NCBI GenBank assembly: GCA_002509495.1
Contig: DAEV01000096.1
Location: 27,366-47,531 of the forward strand
DNA: 20,166 bases
Source of the DNA: Methanolinea sp. UBA473
GTDB lineage: Archaea; Halobacteriota; Methanomicrobia; Methanomicrobiales; Methanospirillaceae
Reading direction: 5' to 3'
Shown: positions 8,069 through 15,868 of the stretch, in pieces
Layout of the letters: every line of letters starts with the position of its first letter
How positions within the stretch are numbered: the stretch's first letter is position 1
Program-made: the position numbers and the translations under genes
The notes under the pieces: model-generated
Told to the model about the DNA's origin: nothing
Seen by the model: the letters and a program-made list of their open reading frames with translations, nothing else
The model's database searches: none

Positions 8069-9626
8069 CGTTACGCTGGGTGTCGACTTTGGGGTCTCGA
8101 ACACCGTTGTTGCGGTCCGGGAGGGAAATCCGCGGCGGTCCCGAGCCATCCCGTTACCCGGCAGGTCACGGAACATCCGGGCAGGGGCGGGAGATGAACA
8201 GGTCCCGGTAATCCCCTCCCTCATCCACTATTCCCCTGACGGGCACAGGTGGACCGGGCAGGAGGTAATGGAGAGGGGTCTTCCCGAATCGCCCGGAACC
8301 GTCAGCCGGATGAAACACTACATCTCTTCCCGGAGTTCCGCCAGGATCGTCCTCTCCGGATCTACCAGGAGTTACCGGGAGGCCGGGTCCGATTTCCTGG
8401 TTGAGATACTCTCCTCTCTTTCAGGGGAAAATCCCCGCCGGATCGAGACCGTCTTTGCAGTCCCCCCGGAGGCAGATGGCCATTACCGGGAGTGGATCCT
8501 GTCGGCCGCCGGAGCGATCGGGATGTCCCATGTCCGGGTGGTGGACGAGGCGTCCGCAGCAGCCCTGGGCTACCGGCTTCCGCTCCGACCCGGAGAGGTC
8601 TTCATGCTCTTCGGCCTCGGGGGCGGATCCCTGGAAGTCTGCGTGGTACGGGTAGAGGAGGACGGTGCTGGGATCCGATGCCGGGTGCTGGGATCCGCAC
8701 GGGATGCACTCGGCGGGATGTATATGGACAGGTGGATTGCAGCAGGCGTCGGGGAACTTGCAGAGCACCAGGGAACCGGTACAGGTTCCTCCCTGCCTGA
8801 CCTGCTCAGGTCCTGCCGCATGGCCAGGGAAGATCTCACCTTCCTGGAACGGACGGAGATCAGGGCCGGGGAGGGGCCCGCTTATCCTTTCACGCGCTCC
8901 TGTCTGGAAAAGATCCTGGAGGGGCACGGGTTCTTCTCCCGCCTGCATTCAACCATACAGCAGGCCCTGCAAACGGCGGGTTCGCGGGGATACACCGAGG
9001 AGGATCTTGCCGGCGTCCTGATGACAGGGGGCTGCAGCCTTATTCCCTCCATAAAAGCGGCGGTGGAGGAGAGATTCGGGCGATCAAGAACCCACTCCAA
9101 ATATCCCCTGGATGCTGTTGCGAGGGGAGCTTCAGAATTCTTTCCGGAGGACGACAACGACTTCCAGTTGAAGCACGATTATGCCCTCAGGTTCTGGAAC
9201 TCCGGAAAGATGAACTACGAATTCCGCACAATCGCGCGGAGGGGGCAACGCTGTCCCAGTTCCCGGCCGGTTTCAAGGTTCCTCATCCGTGGCACGTACG
9301 AAGGCCAGACCCAGCTCGGGATCCCGGTATACGAACTCCCGGGTGCGGAGCAGGGGAACCAGTACCGTTCCCGGGAACTGGTGAGCGATCCGGAGGGCGG
9401 TGTCCGGCTCGTTGAATCCCGGGATGAATCCGATCAAAGGGCGGCATTCTGGGTCAACGAACGGGATCCGTTCTTCCTCACGGCCGATCCCCCCACCCTT
9501 CCGGGCGAATCCCGGTTCGAGCTCAGCTTCTCGCTCGACGGGAACAAGCAGCTGCTCGTTTCGGCCAGGGACTTGAAGACCGGTCGGATCGCAGTGGAGA
9601 ACAGGCCGGTGATCAGGCTGGATTGA
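8061..9626 (+). CDS. Hsp70/DnaK-like ATPase lacking the lid domain
   Basis: A 521-residue Hsp70-family protein. The ATPase domain shows phosphate-1 motif GVDFGVSNTVVAV (7-19), a Lys at 85 at the place of DnaK Lys70, VVDEASAAALGY (160-171), and a late MTGGCSLIP adenosine motif. The phosphate-2 motif reads FGLGGGSLEV (about 184-193): the usual Asp of DLGGGTFD is Gly, Thr is Ser and the last Asp is Glu, so ATP hydrolysis may be slow or altered. The C-terminal 130 residues resemble the beta part of the substrate-binding domain (FELSFSLDGNKQLLVSA); the alpha-helical lid is absent. It is not the housekeeping DnaK. The ATG at 8061 has GGAGG seven bases upstream; longer frames from further upstream only overlap the WD40 gene. 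It probably remodels or holds a client bound by the operon's other products. Confidence 0.87.
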   Translation: MDNVTLGVDFGVSNTVVAVREGNPRRSRAIPLPGRSRNIRAGAGDEQVPVIPSLIHYSPDGHRWTGQEVMERGLPESPGTVSRMKHYISSRSSARIVLSGSTRSYREAGSDFLVEILSSLSGENPRRIETVFAVPPEADGHYREWILSAAGAIGMSHVRVVDEASAAALGYRLPLRPGEVFMLFGLGGGSLEVCVVRVEEDGAGIRCRVLGSARDALGGMYMDRWIAAGVGELAEHQGTGTGSSLPDLLRSCRMAREDLTFLERTEIRAGEGPAYPFTRSCLEKILEGHGFFSRLHSTIQQALQTAGSRGYTEEDLAGVLMTGGCSLIPSIKAAVEERFGRSRTHSKYPLDAVARGASEFFPEDDNDFQLKHDYALRFWNSGKMNYEFRTIARRGQRCPSSRPVSRFLIRGTYEGQTQLGIPVYELPGAEQGNQYRSRELVSDPEGGVRLVESRDESDQRAAFWVNERDPFFLTADPPTLPGESRFELSFSLDGNKQLLVSARDLKTGRIAVENRPVIRLD

Positions 9627-9636
9627 GTGATCAGAA

Positions 9637-9852
9637 ATGGAACTGCAGGAACTGGAAATCACGATCGGCAGGGAAGGAAACGTATCGGTTTCCGTAACCG
9701 GGGCCCGGGGAGGGGAATGCCTCTCGATGACCCGGGAGATCGAGGTGCGGCTTGGGGAACTCACGGAACGGGACTACAAATCCGAGTTCTATGCATCCCG
9801 GGAAGAGGTTCTGATCCGGGAATCCTCGCGGGCAAGGGCCCAGGAGAGGTGA
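9637..9852 (+). CDS. DUF2997 protein
   Basis: A 71-residue protein that fits DUF2997: two N-terminal beta strands (ELEITIGREGNVSVSVTG), the family's G..G..C...T motif (GARGGECLSMT), then a LG.L pattern and the closing FY motif (SEFYAS). The single Cys at residue 28 sits at the conserved position. Function is unknown; the family occurs beside DUF1257 and Ycf46-like ATPases in bacteria. It is the last gene of the operon, 10 nt after the Hsp70-like gene and facing endonuclease IV. Its small size and lone conserved Cys would suit a modified or carrier protein, which is inference only. Confidence 0.8.
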   Translation: MELQELEITIGREGNVSVSVTGARGGECLSMTREIEVRLGELTERDYKSEFYASREEVLIRESSRARAQER

Positions 9853-9902
9853 TCCGGGCGAAGAGTCCGCGCCACCCTTCTCTCCGGAAGGGAATTCAAG
9901 GA

Positions 9903-10763
9903 TTACTCATCCCGGGGAAGATCCCCTGCCAGATCCCGGACTTTTGCGATATTTCCCAGATCGTCCCGCCTTTCATCCACCGGTGTCTCGCAGATCAGGG
10001 GGAGGGAACGGAACAGGTCATGCCGGAGCAGTTGGTAGAAACCCTCCTCCCCGATGGACCCAAGCCCGATATGCTCGTGACGGTCCAGTCCGCTGCCAAG
10101 TTCTCCCCGGGAATCGTTGCAATGGATGACCTGGATCTCCCGAAGGCCGATCATCTCGTCGAACAAATTGAAGGTCTCCTCGATCCCCTCCCGCGTGCGA
10201 AGATCGTATCCGGCGCCGAATGCGTGACAGGTATCGAAACAGACTCCTGTCCGGGAGCGGTCGCCTATCCCCTCCATCACGGCGAGGATGTCCTCGAACC
10301 TGCTCCCCACCCCGTTCTTCTCCCCTGCGGTGTTCTCCAGCAGGAGCATCGTCCGGTTGTCCGCATGATCGAGCGCCGAATTGATGGCACGGATTACCCT
10401 CTTCCTCCCGTCTTCAAGGCTCTCTCCTGTGTGGTGGCCCAGGTGGGTGACCAGGAATGGGATTCCGAGCTGTCCGCAGCGGAGCAGCTCCGCGGTGAGT
10501 GTCCCGACCGATTTCCCTGACATGTCCTCCCTGGATGTGGCCAGGTTGGGGAGGTAGGGCATGTGATCCACTGCAGGATTCAGTCCTGAATGCTCCAGGG
10601 CGTCCCGGAACTCCTGCACATCTTCGGTTGTGAGATCCTTATATCCCCATCCCCTCGGGCTTCGCGAGAAGATCTGGAACGCATCGCACCCGGATTCCTT
10701 CGCCCGGGCGACCGAGTTCGCGATCCCCCCCGCGATGGAGACATGCACACCTACCCTGACCAT
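9903..10763 (-). CDS. nfo: endonuclease IV (deoxyribonuclease IV, AP endonuclease)
   Basis: Cuts DNA 5' to abasic sites in base excision repair, using three zinc ions. All the family's metal-ligand motifs are visible in the 286 residues: GVHVSIAGG near the start, a His in THLGHH (about 117-122), Glu in LLLENTAG (about 140-147), Asp and His in CFDTCHAFGAGYD (about 174-186), HCNDS, DRHEHIGLG and the final Glu in ICETPVDE. Length is normal for the family. The ATG at 10763 follows GAGGGGA by eight bases. It is a single gene, convergent with the DUF2997 gene at its 3' end. Confidence 0.95.
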   Translation of the reverse strand: MVRVGVHVSIAGGIANSVARAKESGCDAFQIFSRSPRGWGYKDLTTEDVQEFRDALEHSGLNPAVDHMPYLPNLATSREDMSGKSVGTLTAELLRCGQLGIPFLVTHLGHHTGESLEDGRKRVIRAINSALDHADNRTMLLLENTAGEKNGVGSRFEDILAVMEGIGDRSRTGVCFDTCHAFGAGYDLRTREGIEETFNLFDEMIGLREIQVIHCNDSRGELGSGLDRHEHIGLGSIGEEGFYQLLRHDLFRSLPLICETPVDERRDDLGNIAKVRDLAGDLPRDE

Positions 10764-10793
10764 GAAAAAATCCCCTCATCCCCGTCTGCCCTG

Positions 10794-10808
10794 AGGGTTA
10801 AAATATTC
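10794..10808 (-). promoter_or_regulatory. putative TATA box for nfo
   Basis: On the reverse strand GAATATTTTAACC lies about 35 nt before the nfo ATG, placing the start of transcription near 10776, just ahead of the Shine-Dalgarno sequence. It is the only AT-rich patch in this gap. Confidence 0.45.
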
Positions 10809-10876
10809 ACCTGCGATAGGAATCCCCGGACCATCTGCCGGATGTTCGTTCGAAAAGGCCGGAGAACAGGAACGGT

Positions 10877-11254
10877 CTATCTGGGAATCCCGGCCAGAAC
10901 CGCCCCTACCTCGCCGAGCACCGCCTCTTTCTTGAAGGGTTTGGTGATGAACCCGGAAGCCCCGCTCCTGACCACGTTCCGTACGGTGTATTCCTGGGTA
11001 TCCCCGGTACAGATGATCACCTTGGTATCGGGATTGGTCGCCCTGATCTTATTCAGGGTTTCGAGACCTTTCATTTTAGGCATGATCATGTCCAGGATGA
11101 CCACCTCGGGTTTCAATTCACCGACTTTCTGGAGGGCTTCCACCCCGTCTCCCGCCTCTCCCACGACTTCATGACCCCCGGAGATCAGGATCTGCGTCAG
11201 GAGATACCGGGTAAGCGCTGAGTCATCCACTACCAAAACAGTGCCCATAACCAC
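10877..11254 (-). CDS. stand-alone response regulator receiver (CheY-like)
   Basis: A single receiver domain of about 125 residues with no output domain. It has the acidic pocket VVDDS, the phospho-acceptor Asp in VVILDMIMP (Asp53 counting from the internal Met), the conserved Thr in VIICTGDT and Lys in FITKPF. It should be phosphorylated by a histidine kinase encoded elsewhere and act by protein contact. Two starts are possible: GTG at 11254, with AGGA five bases upstream, or ATG at 11248. It has its own TATA-like sequence, so it probably does not belong to the aks operon upstream. A flagellar or chemotaxis role is not supported by neighbours. Confidence 0.9.
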   Translation of the reverse strand: MVMGTVLVVDDSALTRYLLTQILISGGHEVVGEAGDGVEALQKVGELKPEVVILDMIMPKMKGLETLNKIRATNPDTKVIICTGDTQEYTVRNVVRSGASGFITKPFKKEAVLGEVGAVLAGIPR

Positions 11255-11269
11255 ACATTTCCTGTATTA

Positions 11270-11287
11270 CATCCATGATATAAAAAT
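11270..11287 (-). promoter_or_regulatory. putative TATA box for the response regulator; also T-rich end of the aks operon
   Basis: The reverse strand reads CTTATTTTTATATCATG between aksF and the receiver gene. TTTTTATAT is a fair TATA element about 25 nt before the start codon, and the T-run just after the aksF stop could also end the aks transcript. Confidence 0.4.
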
Positions 11288-11295
11288 AAGGCACA

Positions 11296-12264
11296 TCAGG
11301 AACGCCTGCTCGCCCGTATCTCCGCAACCATCCTTTCACCGTACTCCCTTGTCCCGAAGCTCCCGCCAAGGTCCCTCGTCCGGACACCCTGGGAAAACAG
11401 ATTTGTGATGGCGGTCTCGATCTGTTCCGCGGAGCCGGGGTCACCGATGTGCACAAGAAGCATTGCGGCACTTCGCAGGGCTGCGACAGGGTTCGCCAGA
11501 TTCTTTCCGGCAATATCCGGAGCGCTCCCATGCACGGGTTCGAATAGAGCGTGACGGTCACCGATATTCGCACTTGGGAGGAGCCCGAGTCCCCCGACCA
11601 GGTACCCGGCGACATCGGACAGGATGTCCCCGAACATGTTGGTGGTGACGATTACATCGTACTTCGCAGGATGCTGGAGGATATCGAGGCAAAGGGCATC
11701 GATATAACAGTCTTTATACGCAACGCCGGCCGATACGGCCTCCGCTATGCAGATCTCCCGGAAGAAGACGTCGGACTTGAGAACATTCGCCTTGTGCCCG
11801 ATCGTCAGGTCTTTCCGGGTTCGCGTGCATGCGCATGCGTACCTGGCGATCCGCTCGCTCCCTTTCCTGGTGATGCACCGCAGCGTGCAGGCCGAATCGT
11901 GTTCGATCTTCTCGATGCCCGAGTAGAGACCTTCGGTATTCTCCCGGACGATGAGGAGATCGAACCCTTCGCCCCGGACCGGACGGAGGTTGGCATAGAG
12001 ATCCAGGCTCTTCCGGAGACGGACGATTACGCTCTTGTAATCCGGGGCCGGAGGTGTGGTAACCGCACCAAAGAGGATCGCGTCTGCAGAGGCCAGGGCC
12101 GTGATCTCCTCGTCCGTGATCGCCTCGCCCGTCCGCTCCCACCGGCCATATCCGACCTCGATGGGAAAGAAATCAAGGTCCGGACGGAGGGTTTCCAGGA
12201 TTTCCCTGGCGATCGGGATCACCTCTTTCCCGATTCCGTCCCCCTCCACGACCGCGACCTTCAT
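11296..12264 (-). CDS. aksF: homoisocitrate dehydrogenase (coenzyme B biosynthesis)
   Basis: NAD-dependent beta-decarboxylating dehydrogenase that oxidises homoisocitrate and its longer homologues to 2-oxoacids in the route to 2-oxosuberate. The 322 residues begin MKVAVVEGDGIGKEV, the family start, and contain the substrate Arg cluster (RLRKSLDLYANLRP), VRENTEGLYSG, the catalytic Tyr/Lys/Asp region (IGHKANVLK, YIDALCLDI, TTNMFGDILSD) and the NAD-binding HGSAPDIAGKN. LeuB and isocitrate dehydrogenase belong to the same family; homoisocitrate specificity is inferred from the adjoining aksA, aksD and aksE. The ATG at 12264 is preceded by GGAGGG; reading further upstream only overlaps the previous gene. 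It overlaps the preceding gene by four bases and is the last gene of the operon. Confidence 0.87.
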   Translation of the reverse strand: MKVAVVEGDGIGKEVIPIAREILETLRPDLDFFPIEVGYGRWERTGEAITDEEITALASADAILFGAVTTPPAPDYKSVIVRLRKSLDLYANLRPVRGEGFDLLIVRENTEGLYSGIEKIEHDSACTLRCITRKGSERIARYACACTRTRKDLTIGHKANVLKSDVFFREICIAEAVSAGVAYKDCYIDALCLDILQHPAKYDVIVTTNMFGDILSDVAGYLVGGLGLLPSANIGDRHALFEPVHGSAPDIAGKNLANPVAALRSAAMLLVHIGDPGSAEQIETAITNLFSQGVRTRDLGGSFGTREYGERMVAEIRASRRS

Positions 12265-13082
12265 GCAGATTCCCTCCACTGCGATGCGAGGGAACAGACT
12301 GCACGGTAGATTTCGGCAGGTCCCGCCCCCCAGTGGACCACCACGCCGGACCTGCCGTTCCATCTCCCGTTTCCTTCCCTCTCTTTCCGGCAACAACGGG
12401 CAATGAACGGTTCCTCCCGCACCTGCTCGAGCGGGCAGATCTCCTCACGCAGGAAATCCTCGCCGTAACACTCCCTGATGAGCTGGGAGGCGGTCCTGCA
12501 TCCTGCCACCCTCTCGCCACCGGTGAGCCGGTCCGCATCGAGCGTCCTTTCAAACCCGGCCGCCCGGCAGGGATAGACATCGGCCTGGATCCCCCTAAGA
12601 TCTCTCACATGGTGATCGAAGACGACGTCGAGTTCCCCAAAAAGCCCGGTCGTCTCGAGGGCCGAAACCGAGGCCGAGAGGGTGGGGAGAGGGGGGATCA
12701 CATCGTACACATGAATCGTCAGGAACTGTATGGGATCGGGATCGAGCACGAAGGTCATATGTTCGTCAAGGCCGGTGAATATCGTGCACCGATGCCCGGT
12801 TTCCTGCGCCAGCCGGACAAGACGCGCCCTGTCATGGATCTGGACCCTGTCCGGGTAATGGAATATCTCTTCGGGCCGGGCAAGAACCCGTTCTTCCCGT
12901 ATGCTTCGCATCATTCCCTTCTCCACCGGGTCGGGAATCACCTCCAGGATCTCGCAACCGTCCTCCTCTTCCCGGATGAGGTACCGGGAGAGAAAGTACA
13001 CCTTATCCCCGCAAGGCCGGGTGGATGCATGCCCGATCTCCTTGCAGAGCCGGGGAAAGATCACCGCCGCCCCCTCCACCAT
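12261..13082 (-). CDS. unknown cysteine-rich protein within the coenzyme B operon
   Basis: A 273-residue protein that I do not recognise. It is soluble, without signal peptide or membrane segment, and contains nine or so cysteines scattered over its length (for example GDGCEILE without a cluster spacing, VYPCRAAG, VAGCRT, RECYGE, ARCCRKE). A segment with FGELDVVFDHHVRDLRG and a glycine-containing C-terminal VVVHWGAGPAEIYRAV look like the most structured parts. The DHH triplet recalls a metal site, but the phosphoesterase context is missing. The ATG at 13082 has GGGAGG eight bases upstream and overlaps the aksE stop by 22 nt; the 3' end overlaps aksF by four bases. Placement strictly between aksE and aksF in an operon of overlapping genes suggests a function in coenzyme B synthesis. 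Confidence 0.75.
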   Translation of the reverse strand: MVEGAAVIFPRLCKEIGHASTRPCGDKVYFLSRYLIREEEDGCEILEVIPDPVEKGMMRSIREERVLARPEEIFHYPDRVQIHDRARLVRLAQETGHRCTIFTGLDEHMTFVLDPDPIQFLTIHVYDVIPPLPTLSASVSALETTGLFGELDVVFDHHVRDLRGIQADVYPCRAAGFERTLDADRLTGGERVAGCRTASQLIRECYGEDFLREEICPLEQVREEPFIARCCRKEREGNGRWNGRSGVVVHWGAGPAEIYRAVCSLASQWRESA

Positions 13083-13531
13083 TCCACCAGGCCTCCCGCA
13101 GCCAGTATCTCGAGCATCCTTGGCGAGAGTGGATTCATCCGGTAACTGCGTCCCCCTGCAGCCAGGATGCCGGTCCTGAGATCCGCCTCGATCTGTTCCC
13201 CCTCCCGGCAGGCGAATTCGCATTCTGCCACCGGGAGCCCGATATTGATGGCATTACGGAAGAAAATGCGGGCGAAAGAGGGAGCAACAACCCCTCGCAC
13301 ACCGGCCTCTTTTAACGCGATGACTGCCTGTTCCCGGGAGGATCCGCATCCGAAATTCTTGCCGGCCACGATGACTTTGCCCCGGAGCTCCCCTGCAAGC
13401 GCAGGGTCCAGATCCTCGAATGCATGGGCCGCCCAGAGGCTCCTGTCCTTCGTCCGGAGATACCTGCCTGCGATGATGAGATCGGTGTCGATGTCCGGTC
13501 CCAGGCAGAGTGCCGGCCCTTCAAACCGCAA
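13061..13531 (-). CDS. aksE: homoaconitase small subunit (coenzyme B biosynthesis)
   Basis: Small (swivelling) subunit of the aconitase-type hydratase that turns homocitrate into homoisocitrate via homoaconitate, and acts again on the longer homologues. The 156 residues include DIDTDLIIAGRYLRT, GKNFGCGSSREQA and SFARIFFRNAINIGLP, all diagnostic of the family. The specificity loop is YLRT at residues 24-27, with Arg26; in the characterised Methanocaldococcus enzymes YLRT marks homoaconitase whereas YLVY marks isopropylmalate isomerase. The start codon is TTG at 13531 with GGAGGG five bases upstream. It overlaps the large-subunit gene by 11 nt. Confidence 0.9.
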   Translation of the reverse strand: MRFEGPALCLGPDIDTDLIIAGRYLRTKDRSLWAAHAFEDLDPALAGELRGKVIVAGKNFGCGSSREQAVIALKEAGVRGVVAPSFARIFFRNAINIGLPVAECEFACREGEQIEADLRTGILAAGGRSYRMNPLSPRMLEILAAGGLVEWWRGRR

Positions 13532-14741
13532 AGTATCCCTCCGGATCGGTCATGACCCCGGAAAGGGCGCTTGCTGCGGCCGTGGCTACGGACGAGAGGT
13601 AGATCTCCCCGCCTACCCCCATCCGGTTCCGGAAATTGCGGTTGGACGTGGAGAGGCAGACCTCCCCCTCCCCGATCACCCCCTGGTGGGCACCAAGGCA
13701 GGGGCCACATCCCGGGGAGAGGACGGTGCATCCTGCTCCCAGCAGGTCCGCCAGGACCCCGTTGCCTGCGGCCCTGATCAGGGTACTTCGCGATGCCGGG
13801 GCGACGATGGTCCTGACCTTCACTTTCTGTCCCTTCACGATGCGGGCGAACCGGGCCAGGTCCTCGTACCGCCCGTTGGTGCAGGTGCCGAGGAAAACCT
13901 GGTCGAGGGCGATGCCCTCAAGTTCTTTCGCCGGCCTCACCGCGTCAACCCTTGGCGGGACCGCAATCACCGGGACGATCTCGCCAAGATCGAGGTGCAA
14001 TTCTTCCCGGTAGCAGCAGTCCTCAGGTTCCTGTGACTCCGCGTGAACTCCGAATCCTTCCAGGAACCGGGCGGTCGTTTCGTCTGCATAGAAAAGGCCG
14101 GTCTTTGCACCGGTCTCCACCGACATGTTGCATATCGTGAGACGGGAATCCATGGAAAGCGACACCACCCCCTCCCCCAGAAACTCCAGTGCCCGATAAG
14201 TTGCCCCGTCCATTCCAAGCCTCCCCACGTAGGTGAGAGCCAGGTCTTTTGCCTCCGCTGCCCCGTGGAACCTCCCTGTGAGATTGACGGCAATCGTCTC
14301 CGGGACTCGGAACCAGGTCGCGCCCTCCGCCCAGATGGCTGCCATATCGGTCGCGCCCACCCCGGTCGCAAAAGCCCCGAAGGCGCCCAGCGTGCAGGTG
14401 TGGGAATCCGCACCCACGATCACCTCGCCCGGAAGGGCAATCCCCTCGGCCATCACCTGGTGGCAGATCCCGCCCCCGATGTCCGAGAAGCATATCTCCT
14501 GCTCGCCTGCAAACGTCCGGAGCTCCTGCTGCAATCCCGCCGCAACCGAATTGTTGGCCGGGGCGATGTGGTCGAAGATGAGGCAGGTCCGGCCGGGATC
14601 TGCAATACAACCGGCCTCCATGGCCTTCCAGGATGCCAGGGCGAGGACTCCCGTGCCGTCGTGCGCGTAGGCCCGGTCGACCTTGTGGTCCACATAGGAG
14701 CCGGCAGCAGCGCCCAGGATACGCTCCGAGAGGGTGCTCAC
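13521..14741 (-). CDS. aksD: homoaconitase large subunit (coenzyme B biosynthesis)
   Basis: Large, iron-sulfur subunit of homoaconitase, partner of the small subunit downstream. In 406 residues the three [4Fe-4S] ligands are Cys287 (LGTCTNGR), Cys345 and Cys348 (SPGCGPCLG), and GADSHTCTLGAFG and NRNFRNRMG complete the active-site motifs. The family also includes the leucine enzyme LeuC; the coenzyme B assignment rests on the YLRT loop of the small subunit and on the operon. The start is GTG at 14741, whose GTGA overlaps the aksA stop by four bases, preceded by a G-rich Shine-Dalgarno-like tract. Confidence 0.9.
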   Translation of the reverse strand: MSTLSERILGAAAGSYVDHKVDRAYAHDGTGVLALASWKAMEAGCIADPGRTCLIFDHIAPANNSVAAGLQQELRTFAGEQEICFSDIGGGICHQVMAEGIALPGEVIVGADSHTCTLGAFGAFATGVGATDMAAIWAEGATWFRVPETIAVNLTGRFHGAAEAKDLALTYVGRLGMDGATYRALEFLGEGVVSLSMDSRLTICNMSVETGAKTGLFYADETTARFLEGFGVHAESQEPEDCCYREELHLDLGEIVPVIAVPPRVDAVRPAKELEGIALDQVFLGTCTNGRYEDLARFARIVKGQKVKVRTIVAPASRSTLIRAAGNGVLADLLGAGCTVLSPGCGPCLGAHQGVIGEGEVCLSTSNRNFRNRMGVGGEIYLSSVATAAASALSGVMTDPEGYFAV

Positions 14742-15868
14742 AGCGGGGGTCCCCCCATCACCATCTTGATCAGGTCGATCAGTGTCTCGTCGGTGAGATC
14801 GACTTTCTTCTCCCCGCGGTCCTTCACCATCTCCAGAACCCGGCAGAGTTCTTTCTCGGGCAGATCATATCCGAGGCGGGCGACCTCATGCTCAAGGGCT
14901 TTCTTCCCGGTATGCTTTCCGAGCGTGAATTTCCTCTCCGCCCCCACCAGGCCGGGAGGGAAGAACTCGTACGTATCCGGGTCTTCGAGAATTGCGGCGA
15001 TATGAATCCCGCTCTCGTGGCGGAAGGCATGATCCCCCACCACAGGTTTCATTTTATCAACCTGGATCCCCGAATACTGGGCCACCATGCCGGAGAGCGG
15101 GACCAGGTGGGAGAGATCGTAACGGCGGACCCCGCCTCTCATATGGAGGGCGACGAGGACTTCTTCGAGGGAGGCATTCCCGGCCCGCTCCCCGATCCCG
15201 TTCACCGTGGTGTGCAACTGGAACGCCCCTGCCTCGGCCGCCGTGATCGTATTGGCCGTGGCAAGCCCCATGTCGTTGTGGCAATGTGCGCAGACGGGTT
15301 TTCTGACTGCAGAGACGATCTTTTTCATGGTCCGGAACATCTGCAGCGGCGTCAGGGCACCTACCGTATCTGCAAATGAGAGGAGTTCGGCTCCATGTTC
15401 CTCCCCCTGCCGGTACACCTCAAGAAGGAAGGGCAGTTCGGTACGGGACGCATCTTCCGCGGCAAACCTCACTTCCAGCCCATGGTCGTGGGTGTAATCG
15501 ATCATCTCCAGCGCTTCGGCGAGCACCTGCTCGCGGGGCTTATGGAACTTGTGCCGGATGTGAAGTTCCGACGTGGGTATGAAGATGCTGACCATATCCA
15601 CGTCGGACTCTATGGCTGCATCCACATCCCCCGTACGTGCCCTTGCCAGGCAGCAGATGCGGGCATTGAGGCCGAGGCCGGCCACAGTGCTCACGCAACG
15701 TTTCTCGTAGGGTGAGGTTGCCGGAAACCCGGCCTCGATCACTTCCACCCCGATCTGGTCCAGTACCTCTGCAATCCTCGCCTTCTCCTCGCATGTGAAC
15801 GAGACCCCGGGGGTCTGTTCCCCGTCCCTCAGGGTTACATCACAGATCTCGATATTCCACGGTTTCAT
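14738..15868 (-). CDS. aksA: homocitrate synthase (coenzyme B biosynthesis)
   Basis: Condenses acetyl-CoA with 2-oxoglutarate, and then with 2-oxoadipate and 2-oxopimelate, to start each round of chain elongation towards 2-oxosuberate. About 376 residues. The TIM-barrel motifs of the family are present: CDVTLRDGEQTPGVSF at the start, SFADTVGALTP, HCHNDMGLATANT (metal ligands), NGIGERAGNASLEE and HESGIHI. TPG instead of SPG after DGEQ and the short C-terminus without a LeuA regulatory domain favour AksA over isopropylmalate synthase. The ATG at 15868 is chosen because GGAGGG stands eight bases before it; an ATG at 15901 would add 11 residues but has poor ribosome-site spacing. It overlaps the thiamine enzyme gene by 29 nt. 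Confidence 0.92.
   Translation of the reverse strand: MKPWNIEICDVTLRDGEQTPGVSFTCEEKARIAEVLDQIGVEVIEAGFPATSPYEKRCVSTVAGLGLNARICCLARARTGDVDAAIESDVDMVSIFIPTSELHIRHKFHKPREQVLAEALEMIDYTHDHGLEVRFAAEDASRTELPFLLEVYRQGEEHGAELLSFADTVGALTPLQMFRTMKKIVSAVRKPVCAHCHNDMGLATANTITAAEAGAFQLHTTVNGIGERAGNASLEEVLVALHMRGGVRRYDLSHLVPLSGMVAQYSGIQVDKMKPVVGDHAFRHESGIHIAAILEDPDTYEFFPPGLVGAERKFTLGKHTGKKALEHEVARLGYDLPEKELCRVLEMVKDRGEKKVDLTDETLIDLIKMVMGGPPL

Noticed and set aside
9627..10520. 297-codon forward frame
   Set aside because: Antisense to endonuclease IV, which has all its metal-ligand motifs; the only real gene in the first part of this span is the DUF2997 gene in another frame.
12333..13145. 270-codon forward frame opposite the unknown aks-operon gene
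   Set aside because: The reverse-strand frame has a ribosome site, overlaps both neighbours in operon fashion and keeps the operon direction; the forward one has none of these.
13083..13223. Longer start for the unknown aks-operon gene
   Set aside because: It would overlap the conserved C-terminal half of aksE by over 160 nt; the ATG at 13082 has a good ribosome site.
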